A stretch of DNA of 64,000 nucleotides. Source: a bacterium (lineage in GTDB: Bacteria > Zhuqueibacterota > Zhuqueibacteria > Residuimicrobiales > Krinioviventaceae). The stretch spans positions 1 to 64,000 of the forward strand of contig JAKQIY010000013.1 of assembly GCA_029561455.1 (NCBI GenBank), given 5' to 3'. The notes beneath the pieces were generated by a model. The model was given only the letters and a program-made list of their open reading frames with translations, had not been told where the DNA came from and did no database searches. Position numbers and translations under genes: made by a program. Positions 1-8,664 of the stretch are shown here, in pieces. How positions within the stretch are numbered: the first letter of the stretch is position 1; every line of letters begins with the position of its first letter.

Positions 1-108
1 ACTGCAAAATGCAAAAGAACAAAGGATAAAAATTAATATTGAACGCTTTAAGAACACAAACCAACATCAAAAATCAAACGCAGCATGAAACCCTAAACTA
101 TAATTTTT

Positions 109-435
109 TCAAATGAAAACTTTTTGTCTGAAACAATTAGTGATTTTAGCTTGTTTTATATAAAGTTCATGAAAATGTTTACCTCTCCATTGAACATTGA
201 GCCATACTAATGAAATAATCAATCCAAATAGAGAAATTATACCACCAACATTTATTATGTTTATAAAAGGAATTGTAAGGTCTTTCCATTTAGTTATCAT
301 TACAGATATAAGAATACCATTAATAGCTATAAAATAATTGAATTTTTGCCATGTCATATTATCTTCATGTTCAATAAATTTTTGTGCCATCTTCCACTTT
401 TCAAGAAGTAATTTTCTTTCATTTTTGATGTCCAT
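109..435 (-). CDS. Small two-helix membrane protein, unknown function
   Basis: A 108-residue protein. The N-terminal third is charged and helical (many K and E). Two hydrophobic segments follow at about residues 33-48 and 58-80, then a short basic tail, so it should sit in the inner membrane. An AAAGGA lies upstream of the ATG. It lies in the very AT-rich left edge with an HNH protein and a broken KilA-N gene, which suggests mobile or accessory origin. I do not recognise a named family with confidence; it vaguely resembles small membrane subunits found in accessory islands. Confidence 0.6.
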   Translation of the reverse strand: MDIKNERKLLLEKWKMAQKFIEHEDNMTWQKFNYFIAINGILISVMITKWKDLTIPFINIINVGGIISLFGLIISLVWLNVQWRGKHFHELYIKQAKITNCFRQKVFI

Positions 436-536
436 TTATAAAATTCCTTTTATAAAGTCAAAAAAGTTTTTTGTATTCACTCTCAACCTTAACCATTTCC
501 CTATGTATACTCAAATAATGTCTCAGATTAGTTTTA

Positions 537-1295
537 TCATTTACTTTTAGGGGTTGCTATTATTGAATTGCAACCTTCTTGGCCTAATACAATAATTTGA
601 TTTTGTGCGGGTTGTTCTGGTGCAAATTGAGGTAAACGATAATTAAAATCTATGGGCACGTCTGCATAATCACTAACTAATAAATCTCTAAATTGAGTTA
701 ATTCTGGTGGACCAATTAATTTTTTATCTGTTACCCAATATGCAATTGGGAAATATTTTATTATTTGAGAAAATACAGAATTTTGAGGATTATTTAAATT
801 TGTTATTACAAAATCTCGTTGTATAATTATATTTTTATATGGATAAATCCAAAAATAAATAAATATATCATTATCAATTGGGATACTGTCATTAAAAATA
901 AATGATCTTATTTTCTCATCGAATTTATTTTGATCAACTTTAGTTTTAGCGGCTAATATATGAGAAAGTATACCTTTAGCGATTGCAATTGGTTGACAAT
1001 TAATAAAAAATTTGTCGGTAATAATGCGTGAGTGTTTTAAATAATTTTCTACATTATGTGCGAAATTTTTTATTTGTACATCATATTTTGCTCCAATAAT
1101 TGAATTGCATTCTCTACAAAGTGTTTTAAATTTTATTCCACTTTTTGATTTATAGCATCTTGTTTGTTGATTAGTAAAAAAATAAAAATAATTTTGAACT
1201 TGAATTAGAGTTCTAGTAATACTGCCTTTGGGGGGCACATGATCCCATGTTAATTTTTTTTCTTTTAAACAAATATTACAAGTGTAATTTTTCAT
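537..1295 (-). CDS. HNH-type zinc-binding nuclease-like protein
   Basis: A 252-residue protein with an HNH-like N-terminus. C6 and C9 form a CxxC, D18-H19 sit in a DHVPPKG motif, and C60/C63 lie in CRECN, whose Asn fits the N of HNH. Such folds bind Zn and a catalytic divalent metal and cut DNA, often in defence or mobile elements. The rest (residues 75-252) is not recognised. AAGGA precedes the ATG by five bases. Base composition is very AT-rich, unlike genes after 2.7 kb. The nuclease role is inferred from motifs only. Confidence 0.7.
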   Translation of the reverse strand: MKNYTCNICLKEKKLTWDHVPPKGSITRTLIQVQNYFYFFTNQQTRCYKSKSGIKFKTLCRECNSIIGAKYDVQIKNFAHNVENYLKHSRIITDKFFINCQPIAIAKGILSHILAAKTKVDQNKFDEKIRSFIFNDSIPIDNDIFIYFWIYPYKNIIIQRDFVITNLNNPQNSVFSQIIKYFPIAYWVTDKKLIGPPELTQFRDLLVSDYADVPIDFNYRLPQFAPEQPAQNQIIVLGQEGCNSIIATPKSK

Positions 1296-1410
1296 TTTTT
1301 CCTTAAATATTTTTGGAATAATCCCCAGCAGCTTGCTTTGATTATTGAATTAAATCAATTATTTACCTTATTGCTTGCTATAGAAAGTTTATATGAATAA
1401 AATTTTTTGG

Positions 1411-1671
1411 CTAACTTTCATTCTTCTTGTTAATTTCATTTTCCAATTCTTTAGCTTTATCCTTGCCATACATAATAGCTGTATATAATAATTTTGAATA
1501 TAGTATATTTTTTTGAATATTTTCGTTTGATTCTCTATTTTTGTATAAAATTTTTTCCAAAAGTTCAATAACTTTATTTATTTTATAATACCAGCAAAAA
1601 ACTTCTCTTAATAAAATGAAAAGAGATATTAAAAATAAAATTGCAAGAAAGATATATCCTAATTGATTCAT
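1411..1671 (-). CDS. Small single-pass membrane protein
   Basis: An 86-residue protein with one N-terminal transmembrane segment (about residues 5-28) followed by a basic, Lys/Glu-rich helical tail. GAGG sits six bases before the ATG, so translation is plausible. It belongs to the same AT-rich block as the HNH gene. No family recognised. Confidence 0.5.
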   Translation of the reverse strand: MNQLGYIFLAILFLISLFILLREVFCWYYKINKVIELLEKILYKNRESNENIQKNILYSKLLYTAIMYGKDKAKELENEINKKNES

Positions 1672-1678
1672 AACATCC

Positions 1679-1762
1679 TCAATTTATTTTTATAATATTC
1701 TTCAGTTCTTCACCGGCCATTAACTCCCCATGGTGTAACTGGACTTTAATAATATTTATGTG
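1679..1762 (-). pseudogene. Gene-tail remnant (copy 1 of a pair)
   Basis: Open minus-strand frame ending in TGA that reads ...KVQLHHGELMAGEELKNI... without a start or body. It resembles the C-terminal tail at 2500-2586 (pattern K-x-Q-[LI]-x-x-G-E-[LV]-M-x-x-E-E) at both protein and DNA level. It looks like the leftover 3' end of a decayed gene; parent family unknown. The remainder of 1763-2053 shows no supportable gene. Confidence 0.35.
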
Positions 1763-2053
1763 TTCGAATAATAACAATAATTTCAGATTTAATCAAGAAA
1801 AATTTCTATTTTCGTTTTTTTTAAACTATTATCCTATCATTCTTTGCTGAAACCATTTTCCACTTCTGCATTGTTATTGCCAATATAATTACTCACGTTT
1901 GGATGGATGTGCAGTTTCACTTATATCCTATCTTAGCCAAACATCATTTTATTGGTTTAGCCTTGTGACTCGGGGATAATTGAATTAAATGGAACAAGAT
2001 TGCCGGATTAGCAACAGCATTCAAATAATTTTTCCAATCTGCCCTATTCAATT

Positions 2054-2398
2054 TTAGTTGGTGACAAGTTGTCTCCGACTCGAACCCACATTTTTAATTG
2101 CATCTGTATGAATTCGATAGTTAATTTTAGTCAGATTACGGCGAATATCCCAACCCAGTTGTTTGTATTCCTCATCTTTAAGGCGCTGAAATTCTTTGAT
2201 AAGATAAATTTAAATTCTGCACTAATCCACATTCCGAACTCAAAGGCTATATCTTTATGGGCATACGTGCCTCCATATCTCCCGGCAGTCGCTTTTAATC
2301 CAATAGCATGAGTCTTTTCTACCCATCCCTTGATACTTATTTTAAAACTATTCAAACCGGCTTGACTTTTAATTATGGCGAATTCGCCATAATTAGAA
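2054..2398 (-). pseudogene. KilA-N domain protein, truncated and frameshifted
   Basis: The minus strand encodes a piece of a KilA-N domain protein: QAGLNSF, GRYGGTYAHKDIAFEFGMW and ISAEFK are typical of this DNA-binding family of phage and island genes. After ISAEFK the homology moves to another frame (YLIKEFQRL, then QLGWDIRRNLTKINYRIH), so there is a frameshift near 2210. The N-terminal half and most of the C-terminus are missing. Homology stops near 2094, where an unrelated sequence containing GTGGGTTCGAGTC (tRNA T-arm-like) is fused. Clearly a dead gene. Confidence 0.8.
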
Positions 2399-2499
2399 TT
2401 GCAAAATAATAATATTTTACCAAATCTACAAATGAGATATGATTGTCATAATAAATTCCAATATCTTGAAATAATCCATAATATATCAAGTGTTGAGTA

Positions 2500-2586
2500 T
2501 TAAAGTTTGATTAAAATTTTATTCATCTTCCAGATTTCTTCCCAAGTCATAACCTCCCCATTGCGTATCTGGTATTTGGTTTTATT
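2500..2586 (-). pseudogene. Gene-tail remnant (copy 2 of a pair)
   Basis: Short minus-strand frame ending in TAA with ...KYQIRNGEVMTWEEIWKMNK..., related to the remnant at 1679-1762. No start, no body. The surrounding 2399-2696 gap is AT-rich; its right end carries degenerate CTGA/ACTGATA short repeats (about 2620-2660) and no gene. Confidence 0.35.
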
Positions 2587-2696
2587 TTAAATATTTATCT
2601 CTAATTCATTCTTTAGCTGAAAGCTGAAAACTGATAACTGACAACTGATAGCTCTCAGTCGTCAGTTACTGCTAAAACCCCCTGTATAAATAACAT

Positions 2697-3410
2697 TTAT
2701 TTGCTGAACCTCTTTTTCGCTTCTTCCAAGATAGCGCTGGTGGCGGTGGCTCCGGCGCGGGTGACGCCCAGCGCCTGCACGCGCAGCAGGTCATCCAGCG
2801 TGCGCACACCGCCGGCGGCTTTGACCTGCACTGCCGGATCCGAATGTTTGCGCATCAGCTTGAGATCGTAATCCGTGGCGCCCTGGTACGAATAGCTGCC
2901 GTCCTTTCCCTTAACAAAGCCATAACCGGAGGAAGTCTTGACAAAATCAACCTTGAGCTTGCTGCAAATTTCGCACAGTTTGATCTTGTATTTATCATCG
3001 GTGAGGTAATCGTTTTCAAAGATCACCTTGAGGATAGCGCCATGCTTGCGGCAGGCTTGCAGGATGACGGCGATTTCCTGTTCCACGTAATCCCAGTCCT
3101 CACTCAGTACTTTGCCGATATTCACAACCATGTCGATTTCCACCGCGCCGTCCTTGCAAGCGGTTTCGGTTTCAAAGGCTTTGACTTTGACCGATGAATT
3201 GCCGTGCGGAAAGCCGATGACGCAGCCGTTCAGCACATCCGAGCCTTTTAAATATTTCGCCGCCTGTTTTACAGCATAGGGCTTGACGCACACCGAGGCG
3301 ACATTGTATTTTACAGCTATTGCGCATTCGCGCTTTAAATCCTCATCCGTAAAAGTGGGATGGAGGATGGAATGGTCAATCATTTTTGCCAGTTCTGTTA
3401 CTTTATCCAT
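2697..3410 (-). CDS. deoC: Deoxyribose-phosphate aldolase
   Basis: Catalyses the reversible cleavage of 2-deoxyribose 5-phosphate to glyceraldehyde 3-phosphate and acetaldehyde. The 237-residue TIM barrel has the usual length. K158 in VDFVKTSSGYG is the Schiff-base lysine, K197 in VKAAGGVR the second catalytic lysine, and D93 lies in EIDMVVN. GGAG precedes the ATG by five bases. It is the last gene of the sugar-phosphorylase operon, 20 bp after the GH94 gene, an unusual partner for oligosaccharide phosphorylases. It may salvage deoxynucleosides or share the operon's sugar-phosphate products; the family call is sure, the reason for the linkage is not. Confidence 0.95.
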   Translation of the reverse strand: MDKVTELAKMIDHSILHPTFTDEDLKRECAIAVKYNVASVCVKPYAVKQAAKYLKGSDVLNGCVIGFPHGNSSVKVKAFETETACKDGAVEIDMVVNIGKVLSEDWDYVEQEIAVILQACRKHGAILKVIFENDYLTDDKYKIKLCEICSKLKVDFVKTSSGYGFVKGKDGSYSYQGATDYDLKLMRKHSDPAVQVKAAGGVRTLDDLLRVQALGVTRAGATATSAILEEAKKRFSK

Positions 3411-3430
3411 ATTATCTCCAGAGTTCTTTA

Positions 3431-5824
3431 TTAACCCATTGTGACGACGACCTGGTTTTCCTTTTGCAACAGGTCTAACGGTAAAAAGTTACCCTGAATT
3501 TCTTTATTATTCAAGTTAATTTTTACCACGCCTTTTTGCACTGCCGCTTTATTATCGAATTTAATATGCAATAATTTACCGCGGAATACCCGTTGCACCG
3601 AAAATTCCTGCCAATCCGCCGGAACGCACGGATCGATGCGCAAACCGTTTATTTCCGGCTGGATACCGAGAATGTATTGGGTAGCGGCATAATACGACCA
3701 CGTCGCTGAGCCGCTCAGCCAGGGCAGTCGCGACGCGCCGTAGCGGGGACTGTATTTGGCGTGGGTCGATTGACAATAAACATACGGTTCGATTTCGCGG
3801 ATCTCGGCTTTGGTATTATAGGCCGCCGGCATGTAGGAGCGAAAATACTGATATGCCCGGTCGCCATGTCCAAGCATGGTTTCGGCAATCACCGCCCAGC
3901 CCTGGGTATGACAAAAGATACTGCCGTTCTCTTTCATGCTTTTGTTGAACAAGGTGGCCTTGATGACTTTGAAATCGGTTTTGACAAACGGCGGATCGCA
4001 CAGGGCAAGGCCGTATTCGGTAGCCAGTCGCTCATTGACCGCCTTCATCACCATTTCCGCTTTTTGCCGGTCGGTATGACCGCTATACACCGCCCAGGTT
4101 TGCGTATTTAAAAAGATCGAGCCTTCATCGCTTTCGCGGGAACCGAATTTAAAGCCGTCATGGCGGTAGGCGCGTAAATACCATTCGCCGTCCCAGCCAT
4201 GTTTTTCAATATTTTTATCCAGAACAGCCAGGTGTTTGGCCGCCCATTCGCCTTCTGCCGGTTTGTTCAGCAGTTTTGCAATTTCCATAAATACCGCCAG
4301 GGCATAGCGAAGCTGGAACGCCACCATCACCGATTCGCCGTCATGCCCCAACACCAGGCAGTCATTCCAGTCCGCCCGCAGGCCACAGGGGAAACCATGT
4401 GTGCCGGAGCGATCCAGGCTGAACTGGATAGCGCGTTTCAGGTGGTAGAAAACGGTATCCTTACCCTTGTCCGCATACGTCAGTTCTTTATTATAGAATG
4501 CCACATCGCCGGTCTCTTTTATATATGCCGGAATCGAGTTGAACAACCATAAAACATCATCCGAACGGTATTCGGTCTCCGGGGTTGGCTCTTCCTGACC
4601 GGGATGATGTGAAAATTGTTTGACCACCGGCATAGCGCCACCGGTCGAAACCTGCCCGGTTATCAGCAGCTCGAGGCGTTCGCGCACCGTATCGGGAATG
4701 GTGTGGATAACACCGAGCATATCCTGCACGCTGTCGCGGTAACCCAGGCCGTCGCGCTCGCCGGCGTATACCAGGCTCGCCGCCCGCGACCAGGTATAGG
4801 TCATCAGGCAGTTAAAGGGACTCCACATGTTCATCATGCTGTTGAATTCGCTGTCCGGCGTTTGCACAAACATGTTTTGCAGGCGACTGTGCCAGTATTG
4901 TTTCAGCGCCGCCAGTTCTTCGTACGCTTTAGCGGGATTTTTGAATTCAGCCGCTGTCTTTTTGCCTTCCAGCGCCGCCATGCCGATACCCATCAGCACC
5001 AGCACTTCGCGCGACTCGCCCGGTTCGAGGTCAATATCCACCTGCAACGTGCCGCAGGGATTATCGCCGGCCGCCAGGGAGTTGCTGCATTTGCCTTTTT
5101 CCACAACCAAAGGATTGCCATAGCCGCGATAGGGGCCAAGAAATTTTTCCCGATCCGTATCATAACCGGTTACCGGCGCGCCGGTGATGGCCATGAACGT
5201 ATGCCGGCCCTGGTCTTTTTCCTCAAAATCATCCGGCAGGTAGGGCATGTTCACATTCGAGCCATGATCGATAATCCCGTCCACCACATCCATTTTGGCA
5301 ATGTACTGGGTGTATTGCAGGTTGTTCAGGTCGTCAGCGGCTTTCCAGTTACAGCCATATTCCACATACGTGAACAGGCGCAGATTTCTCTTTTTTGTAT
5401 CCTGGTTGGTTATTTTGACCAGCCAGCATTCAAAAGCCCGGCCCAGCGGCACAAAATAGGTGCTTTCTGTTTTAATTGCTGAATACTCGGAAGTTATCAC
5501 CGTGTACGCCGTACCGTGCCGGCAAACGGATTTGTATTCCGCTAGCGGTTTGCCCACCGGCTGCCACGAAGCGGACCAGTAATCCTTGCTGTCCCGGTCA
5601 TGCAGGTACACATAGCGGCCCGGCTGATCAAGGGGAATGGCGTTAAAGCGCAGACGCATAAAGCGTCCCTGCGCCGCAGATTTGAAAAAGCTGTATCCGC
5701 CGGCGTTGTTGGTAATGATCGCGCCGTATTCGGTAGTGCCGAGATAGTTACTCCACGAGCGGGGAGTATCCGGCCGGTTTATGACATATTCCCGGTTAGC
5801 ATCATCAAAATAACCATATTGCAT
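3431..5824 (-). CDS. GH94 cellobiose phosphorylase
   Basis: Phosphorolyses cellobiose (beta-1,4-glucosyl-glucose) to glucose 1-phosphate and glucose in the cytoplasm; there is no signal peptide. The 797 residues match the family length. The N-terminus YGYFDDANREYVI and the catalytic acid Asp in ADWNDC (about residue 484) are typical of cellobiose phosphorylases within GH94, followed by the GSATW segment near the C-terminus. GGAG lies nine bases before the ATG. It follows the GH130 gene by 36 bp, so one operon can handle both mannosyl-glucose and cellobiosyl units of glucomannan. Cellodextrin or laminaribiose specificity cannot be excluded. Confidence 0.92.
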   Translation of the reverse strand: MQYGYFDDANREYVINRPDTPRSWSNYLGTTEYGAIITNNAGGYSFFKSAAQGRFMRLRFNAIPLDQPGRYVYLHDRDSKDYWSASWQPVGKPLAEYKSVCRHGTAYTVITSEYSAIKTESTYFVPLGRAFECWLVKITNQDTKKRNLRLFTYVEYGCNWKAADDLNNLQYTQYIAKMDVVDGIIDHGSNVNMPYLPDDFEEKDQGRHTFMAITGAPVTGYDTDREKFLGPYRGYGNPLVVEKGKCSNSLAAGDNPCGTLQVDIDLEPGESREVLVLMGIGMAALEGKKTAAEFKNPAKAYEELAALKQYWHSRLQNMFVQTPDSEFNSMMNMWSPFNCLMTYTWSRAASLVYAGERDGLGYRDSVQDMLGVIHTIPDTVRERLELLITGQVSTGGAMPVVKQFSHHPGQEEPTPETEYRSDDVLWLFNSIPAYIKETGDVAFYNKELTYADKGKDTVFYHLKRAIQFSLDRSGTHGFPCGLRADWNDCLVLGHDGESVMVAFQLRYALAVFMEIAKLLNKPAEGEWAAKHLAVLDKNIEKHGWDGEWYLRAYRHDGFKFGSRESDEGSIFLNTQTWAVYSGHTDRQKAEMVMKAVNERLATEYGLALCDPPFVKTDFKVIKATLFNKSMKENGSIFCHTQGWAVIAETMLGHGDRAYQYFRSYMPAAYNTKAEIREIEPYVYCQSTHAKYSPRYGASRLPWLSGSATWSYYAATQYILGIQPEINGLRIDPCVPADWQEFSVQRVFRGKLLHIKFDNKAAVQKGVVKINLNNKEIQGNFLPLDLLQKENQVVVTMG

Positions 5825-5860
5825 ATTCTAATTCTCCGAAATCCTTACTTGTTCTGGTTT

Positions 5861-6853
5861 TTAAAATTGTTCAGAATTGTTTTTGATATAAGCGATCAGT
5901 TCATCGACCTGGGCGAATGCGAGCGCCGTACAGGTATCAGCGGCGCCGTAATAGATCGCTATCCTGCCAGTTTCCGCATCGTACAGGTTGGCGCACGGAA
6001 AAGTAACATTCGGCACAAAGCCGGTGGTTTCATAAGGCTTTTCCGGGGTCAAAAGGTAATCGCGGGAACGGTATTTTACTTTGGACGGATCATCGATATC
6101 CAGAATAACCGCGCCATAACTGTAGACAAAACCGTTGCAGGTGGTGGATACGCCATGATAAAACAGCAACCAGCCCTCCGTAGTTTCAATCGGCACCGGT
6201 CCGGCGCCGACTTTGACGCCCTGCCACCACCCTTGTCCGCCTTTGCTCATAACGAATTTATGCCTGCCCCAGTGTATCATATCCGGACTTTCGCTGAGGA
6301 ATATGTCGCCAAAGGGAGTGTGCCCGCTGTCGCTGGGACGGCTGAGCAATAGATACTTGCCGTTCACCTTGCGCGGAAACAGCACGCCGTTGCGGTTAAA
6401 GGGCATCAGGGGATTCGGCATACGGATAAATGTTTTCATATCCGTGGTTCTGCCCAGTCCAATCGAGGCTCCGTGCATGTCGTCGCACCAGACAATATAA
6501 TATGTGTTGTCAATTTTAACAAAGCGCGGATCGTAAGCATAACTGGTCGGATTCGGCTTGCCGTTTTCATCGACCCACTGAATCGGGTCCGGGCCAATCG
6601 TCCACTTGAGGGCGTCCTGGCTTTTACCGAAAAACAAGGTGGCGCGGCCGTTTTTCTGATCCGCCCGGAAAACGCCGGCAAACTCGCCGTTATATGGAAG
6701 AACGGCGCTGTTGTATATACGGGCGGCTTTCGGGATCGGGTTCCAGCCGAGAACCGGGTTGCCGCTATAGCGCCATAACACATCGCTGCAATCCGCAGGT
6801 TTGTTTTCCCAGGGAATATTGGGTAAATTGTCGCCGATAATAGTCTTTTTCAC
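5861..6853 (-). CDS. GH130 beta-mannoside phosphorylase
   Basis: A 330-residue cytoplasmic five-bladed beta-propeller enzyme that uses inorganic phosphate to split beta-1,4-mannosides, giving mannose 1-phosphate. D65 in VFRADQ is the conserved proton donor of GH130; GRTTDM and FPRK blocks also fit. Without comparison I cannot separate mannosyl-glucose phosphorylase from mannooligosaccharide or mannosyl-GlcNAc phosphorylase. The neighbouring GH94 and GH26 genes favour mannosyl-glucose. The start is GTG, preceded by AAGGA. It sits 52 bp after the transporter gene in the same operon. Confidence 0.9.
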   Translation of the reverse strand: MKKTIIGDNLPNIPWENKPADCSDVLWRYSGNPVLGWNPIPKAARIYNSAVLPYNGEFAGVFRADQKNGRATLFFGKSQDALKWTIGPDPIQWVDENGKPNPTSYAYDPRFVKIDNTYYIVWCDDMHGASIGLGRTTDMKTFIRMPNPLMPFNRNGVLFPRKVNGKYLLLSRPSDSGHTPFGDIFLSESPDMIHWGRHKFVMSKGGQGWWQGVKVGAGPVPIETTEGWLLFYHGVSTTCNGFVYSYGAVILDIDDPSKVKYRSRDYLLTPEKPYETTGFVPNVTFPCANLYDAETGRIAIYYGAADTCTALAFAQVDELIAYIKNNSEQF

Positions 6854-6905
6854 TGTCTTTCCTTTGTATTACTTGTAATTTATTCTAGTAATTTTAAAAC
6901 TTGCA

Positions 6906-8306
6906 TCAAGCTTCCGCTTTCCGTCTTTCCGCAAGTTCGTCGCCAATAACTTTGATGCGTTTATCGCTGATCGGGTATAACAGTGAAAGCAGCATGGAAA
7001 GCACGCCAATACTAGCCGGAATGATACTGAACAACATAATCAAGCCTTTGATACTTTCCGGGGTTTGCTCCTGGTTGGCGGCAAAACCGACTGAGGACAT
7101 TAAATTGAGCGCCACAAATGCGCCGAAAGCCCAGCCAAATTTCTGCGCCATGGTCGAAGCGGAAAAGATCAAACCGGTGGTGCGGCGGCCGCGTTTCCAT
7201 TCATTATAATCGGCGGTATCGGCATACATGGCCCACACCAGCACACTGAGCGGGCCGCCGGTGAAGGAACCGGTTACCTGGAACAAAAAGATCAGGCCCA
7301 TTTGTTTGGCGGTGAGGAAGAAATAAGAGCCGGTGCTGATGATTGCCACAGTAAACAGGATCAGAAAAGCATTTTTCTTGCCGATAACTTTGGCAAACCA
7401 AATGACGAATAATACGCCAAGCAATGAGGATATTTGTCCAATGGTGTTGAAAACGGAAACCAAAGTGTTGAAATCATACATTTTGTTTTCCATAAAGGGC
7501 AGTTTTACTTCCTGGGAACCGATCACATATTTAAAGTAATGCACCGTCACACTGCTCTTTACCGCTACAAAAAGGATAAAAGTTATCGTTACCGCTAACA
7601 GGATAACCCATGGTTTATTGGTTACCAGTTCATATAAATCCTGTTTTACGGAGGATTTTTGATTCTTGGGGGGCTGCACCCGTTCCCTGGTACCTAAAAA
7701 GGCAATCAAGAAGAAAATGATAGCGGCAATACCATAAATGATAAATGAAAGTTGCCAGCCTTTTGCGTCATTACCGCCGCCGAATGCTTTGGCCATGGGC
7801 AGCAGCGTTGCGGAAACTATGATACCGGCGCCAAAGGCGAACATGAATTTTACCGAAGAAACGGTCGTACGTTCACTGGAATCTGCCGAAATAACTCCGA
7901 GCAGAGCGGTATAGGGAATATTGATAGCTGTATAAAGCATCATAATGGCATTAAAAGTGATAAATGCATAAATAATTTTTCCTGTTTGCCCAAAATCGGG
8001 GACGGTAAAGGTGAGTACACCGACAACGGCAAACGGCACACAAAGCCAAAGCAAATAGGGACGGAACTTGCCCCAGCGGGTTTTGGTGCGGTCGGCGAGC
8101 ATGCCCATTAACGGGTCATTGACGCCATCCCAAACCCGGCTGATGAGGAACATGGTACCGGCTACAGCCGCTGGGATGATAAAGACATCGGTGTAAAAAT
8201 AGGTAAAGTACAACATAAAAGTTTGCCAATAAAGCACAGATGCAAGATCGCCAAAACCAAAGCAGAGTTTTTCCCGCAATGACAGTTTTTGTGTTTCTGT
8301 ACTCAT
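6906..8306 (-). CDS. GPH-family (MFS) oligosaccharide:cation symporter
   Basis: A 466-residue, about 12-helix inner-membrane transporter of the glycoside-pentoside-hexuronide family. Typical features are LCFGFGDLAS near the N-terminus, the loop DRTKTRWGKFRPYLLW around residues 70-85, and DTADYNEWKRGRRTTG in the second half. It probably imports the manno- and gluco-oligosaccharides released by the divergent GH26 enzyme, feeding the downstream phosphorylases. AAGGAG precedes the ATG. It is the first gene of the minus-strand operon; the operator at 8452-8473 lies about 150 bp upstream. Confidence 0.9.
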   Translation of the reverse strand: MSTETQKLSLREKLCFGFGDLASVLYWQTFMLYFTYFYTDVFIIPAAVAGTMFLISRVWDGVNDPLMGMLADRTKTRWGKFRPYLLWLCVPFAVVGVLTFTVPDFGQTGKIIYAFITFNAIMMLYTAINIPYTALLGVISADSSERTTVSSVKFMFAFGAGIIVSATLLPMAKAFGGGNDAKGWQLSFIIYGIAAIIFFLIAFLGTRERVQPPKNQKSSVKQDLYELVTNKPWVILLAVTITFILFVAVKSSVTVHYFKYVIGSQEVKLPFMENKMYDFNTLVSVFNTIGQISSLLGVLFVIWFAKVIGKKNAFLILFTVAIISTGSYFFLTAKQMGLIFLFQVTGSFTGGPLSVLVWAMYADTADYNEWKRGRRTTGLIFSASTMAQKFGWAFGAFVALNLMSSVGFAANQEQTPESIKGLIMLFSIIPASIGVLSMLLSLLYPISDKRIKVIGDELAERRKAEA

Positions 8307-8451
8307 ACATTTGCTCCTTAATTATTTGTATGCGATTGCCCTGAAACCAAGAGACCGGGTTTCAAGAAAATTTATACTTTATCAGATGTTAAGAACAGGA
8401 ACGCTCCTCCTGCTTATCCAGGGGATTCGATCAGGAAACGAGCCGAAAATT

Positions 8452-8473
8452 TTTCCGCAAACGTTACCGGAAA
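8452..8473. promoter_or_regulatory. LacI-type operator between transporter operon and GH26 gene
   Basis: Near-perfect 22-bp palindrome. The outer arms TTTCCG and CGGAAA are exact, the centre is AACGTT, and only two base pairs mismatch. A central CG within AACGTT is the hallmark of LacI-family sites. On the minus strand it contains CGGTAACG and CGTTTGCGG, words also present in the operator in front of the lacI gene at 61739-61766. Its place in the divergent spacer suggests control of both transcription units. The rest of 8307-8664 holds no gene. Confidence 0.6.
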
Positions 8474-8664
8474 TTTATTTTTGAATATAATATTTTCTTT
8501 TATTCAATTCCAGTAAATAATATTTTTGATTTGTTTTTTTTAATCTACCCTCGCGGCATGGTGTAATAAAGTTAATATAGCCGGATGGAATAGTTGTATT
8601 TAATGTCTAAAAATTGTTTTAAATTGTTTCGAGTTTACCGTACTGACATTTGTGGAGTTAAAAA

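Noticed and set aside
2069-2311. 80-codon plus-strand open frame
   Set aside because: Lies antisense to the recognisable KilA-N remnant.
4616-5482. 288-codon plus-strand open frame
   Set aside because: Antisense to the GH94 gene, which has full family motifs; no ribosome site or recognisable domain.
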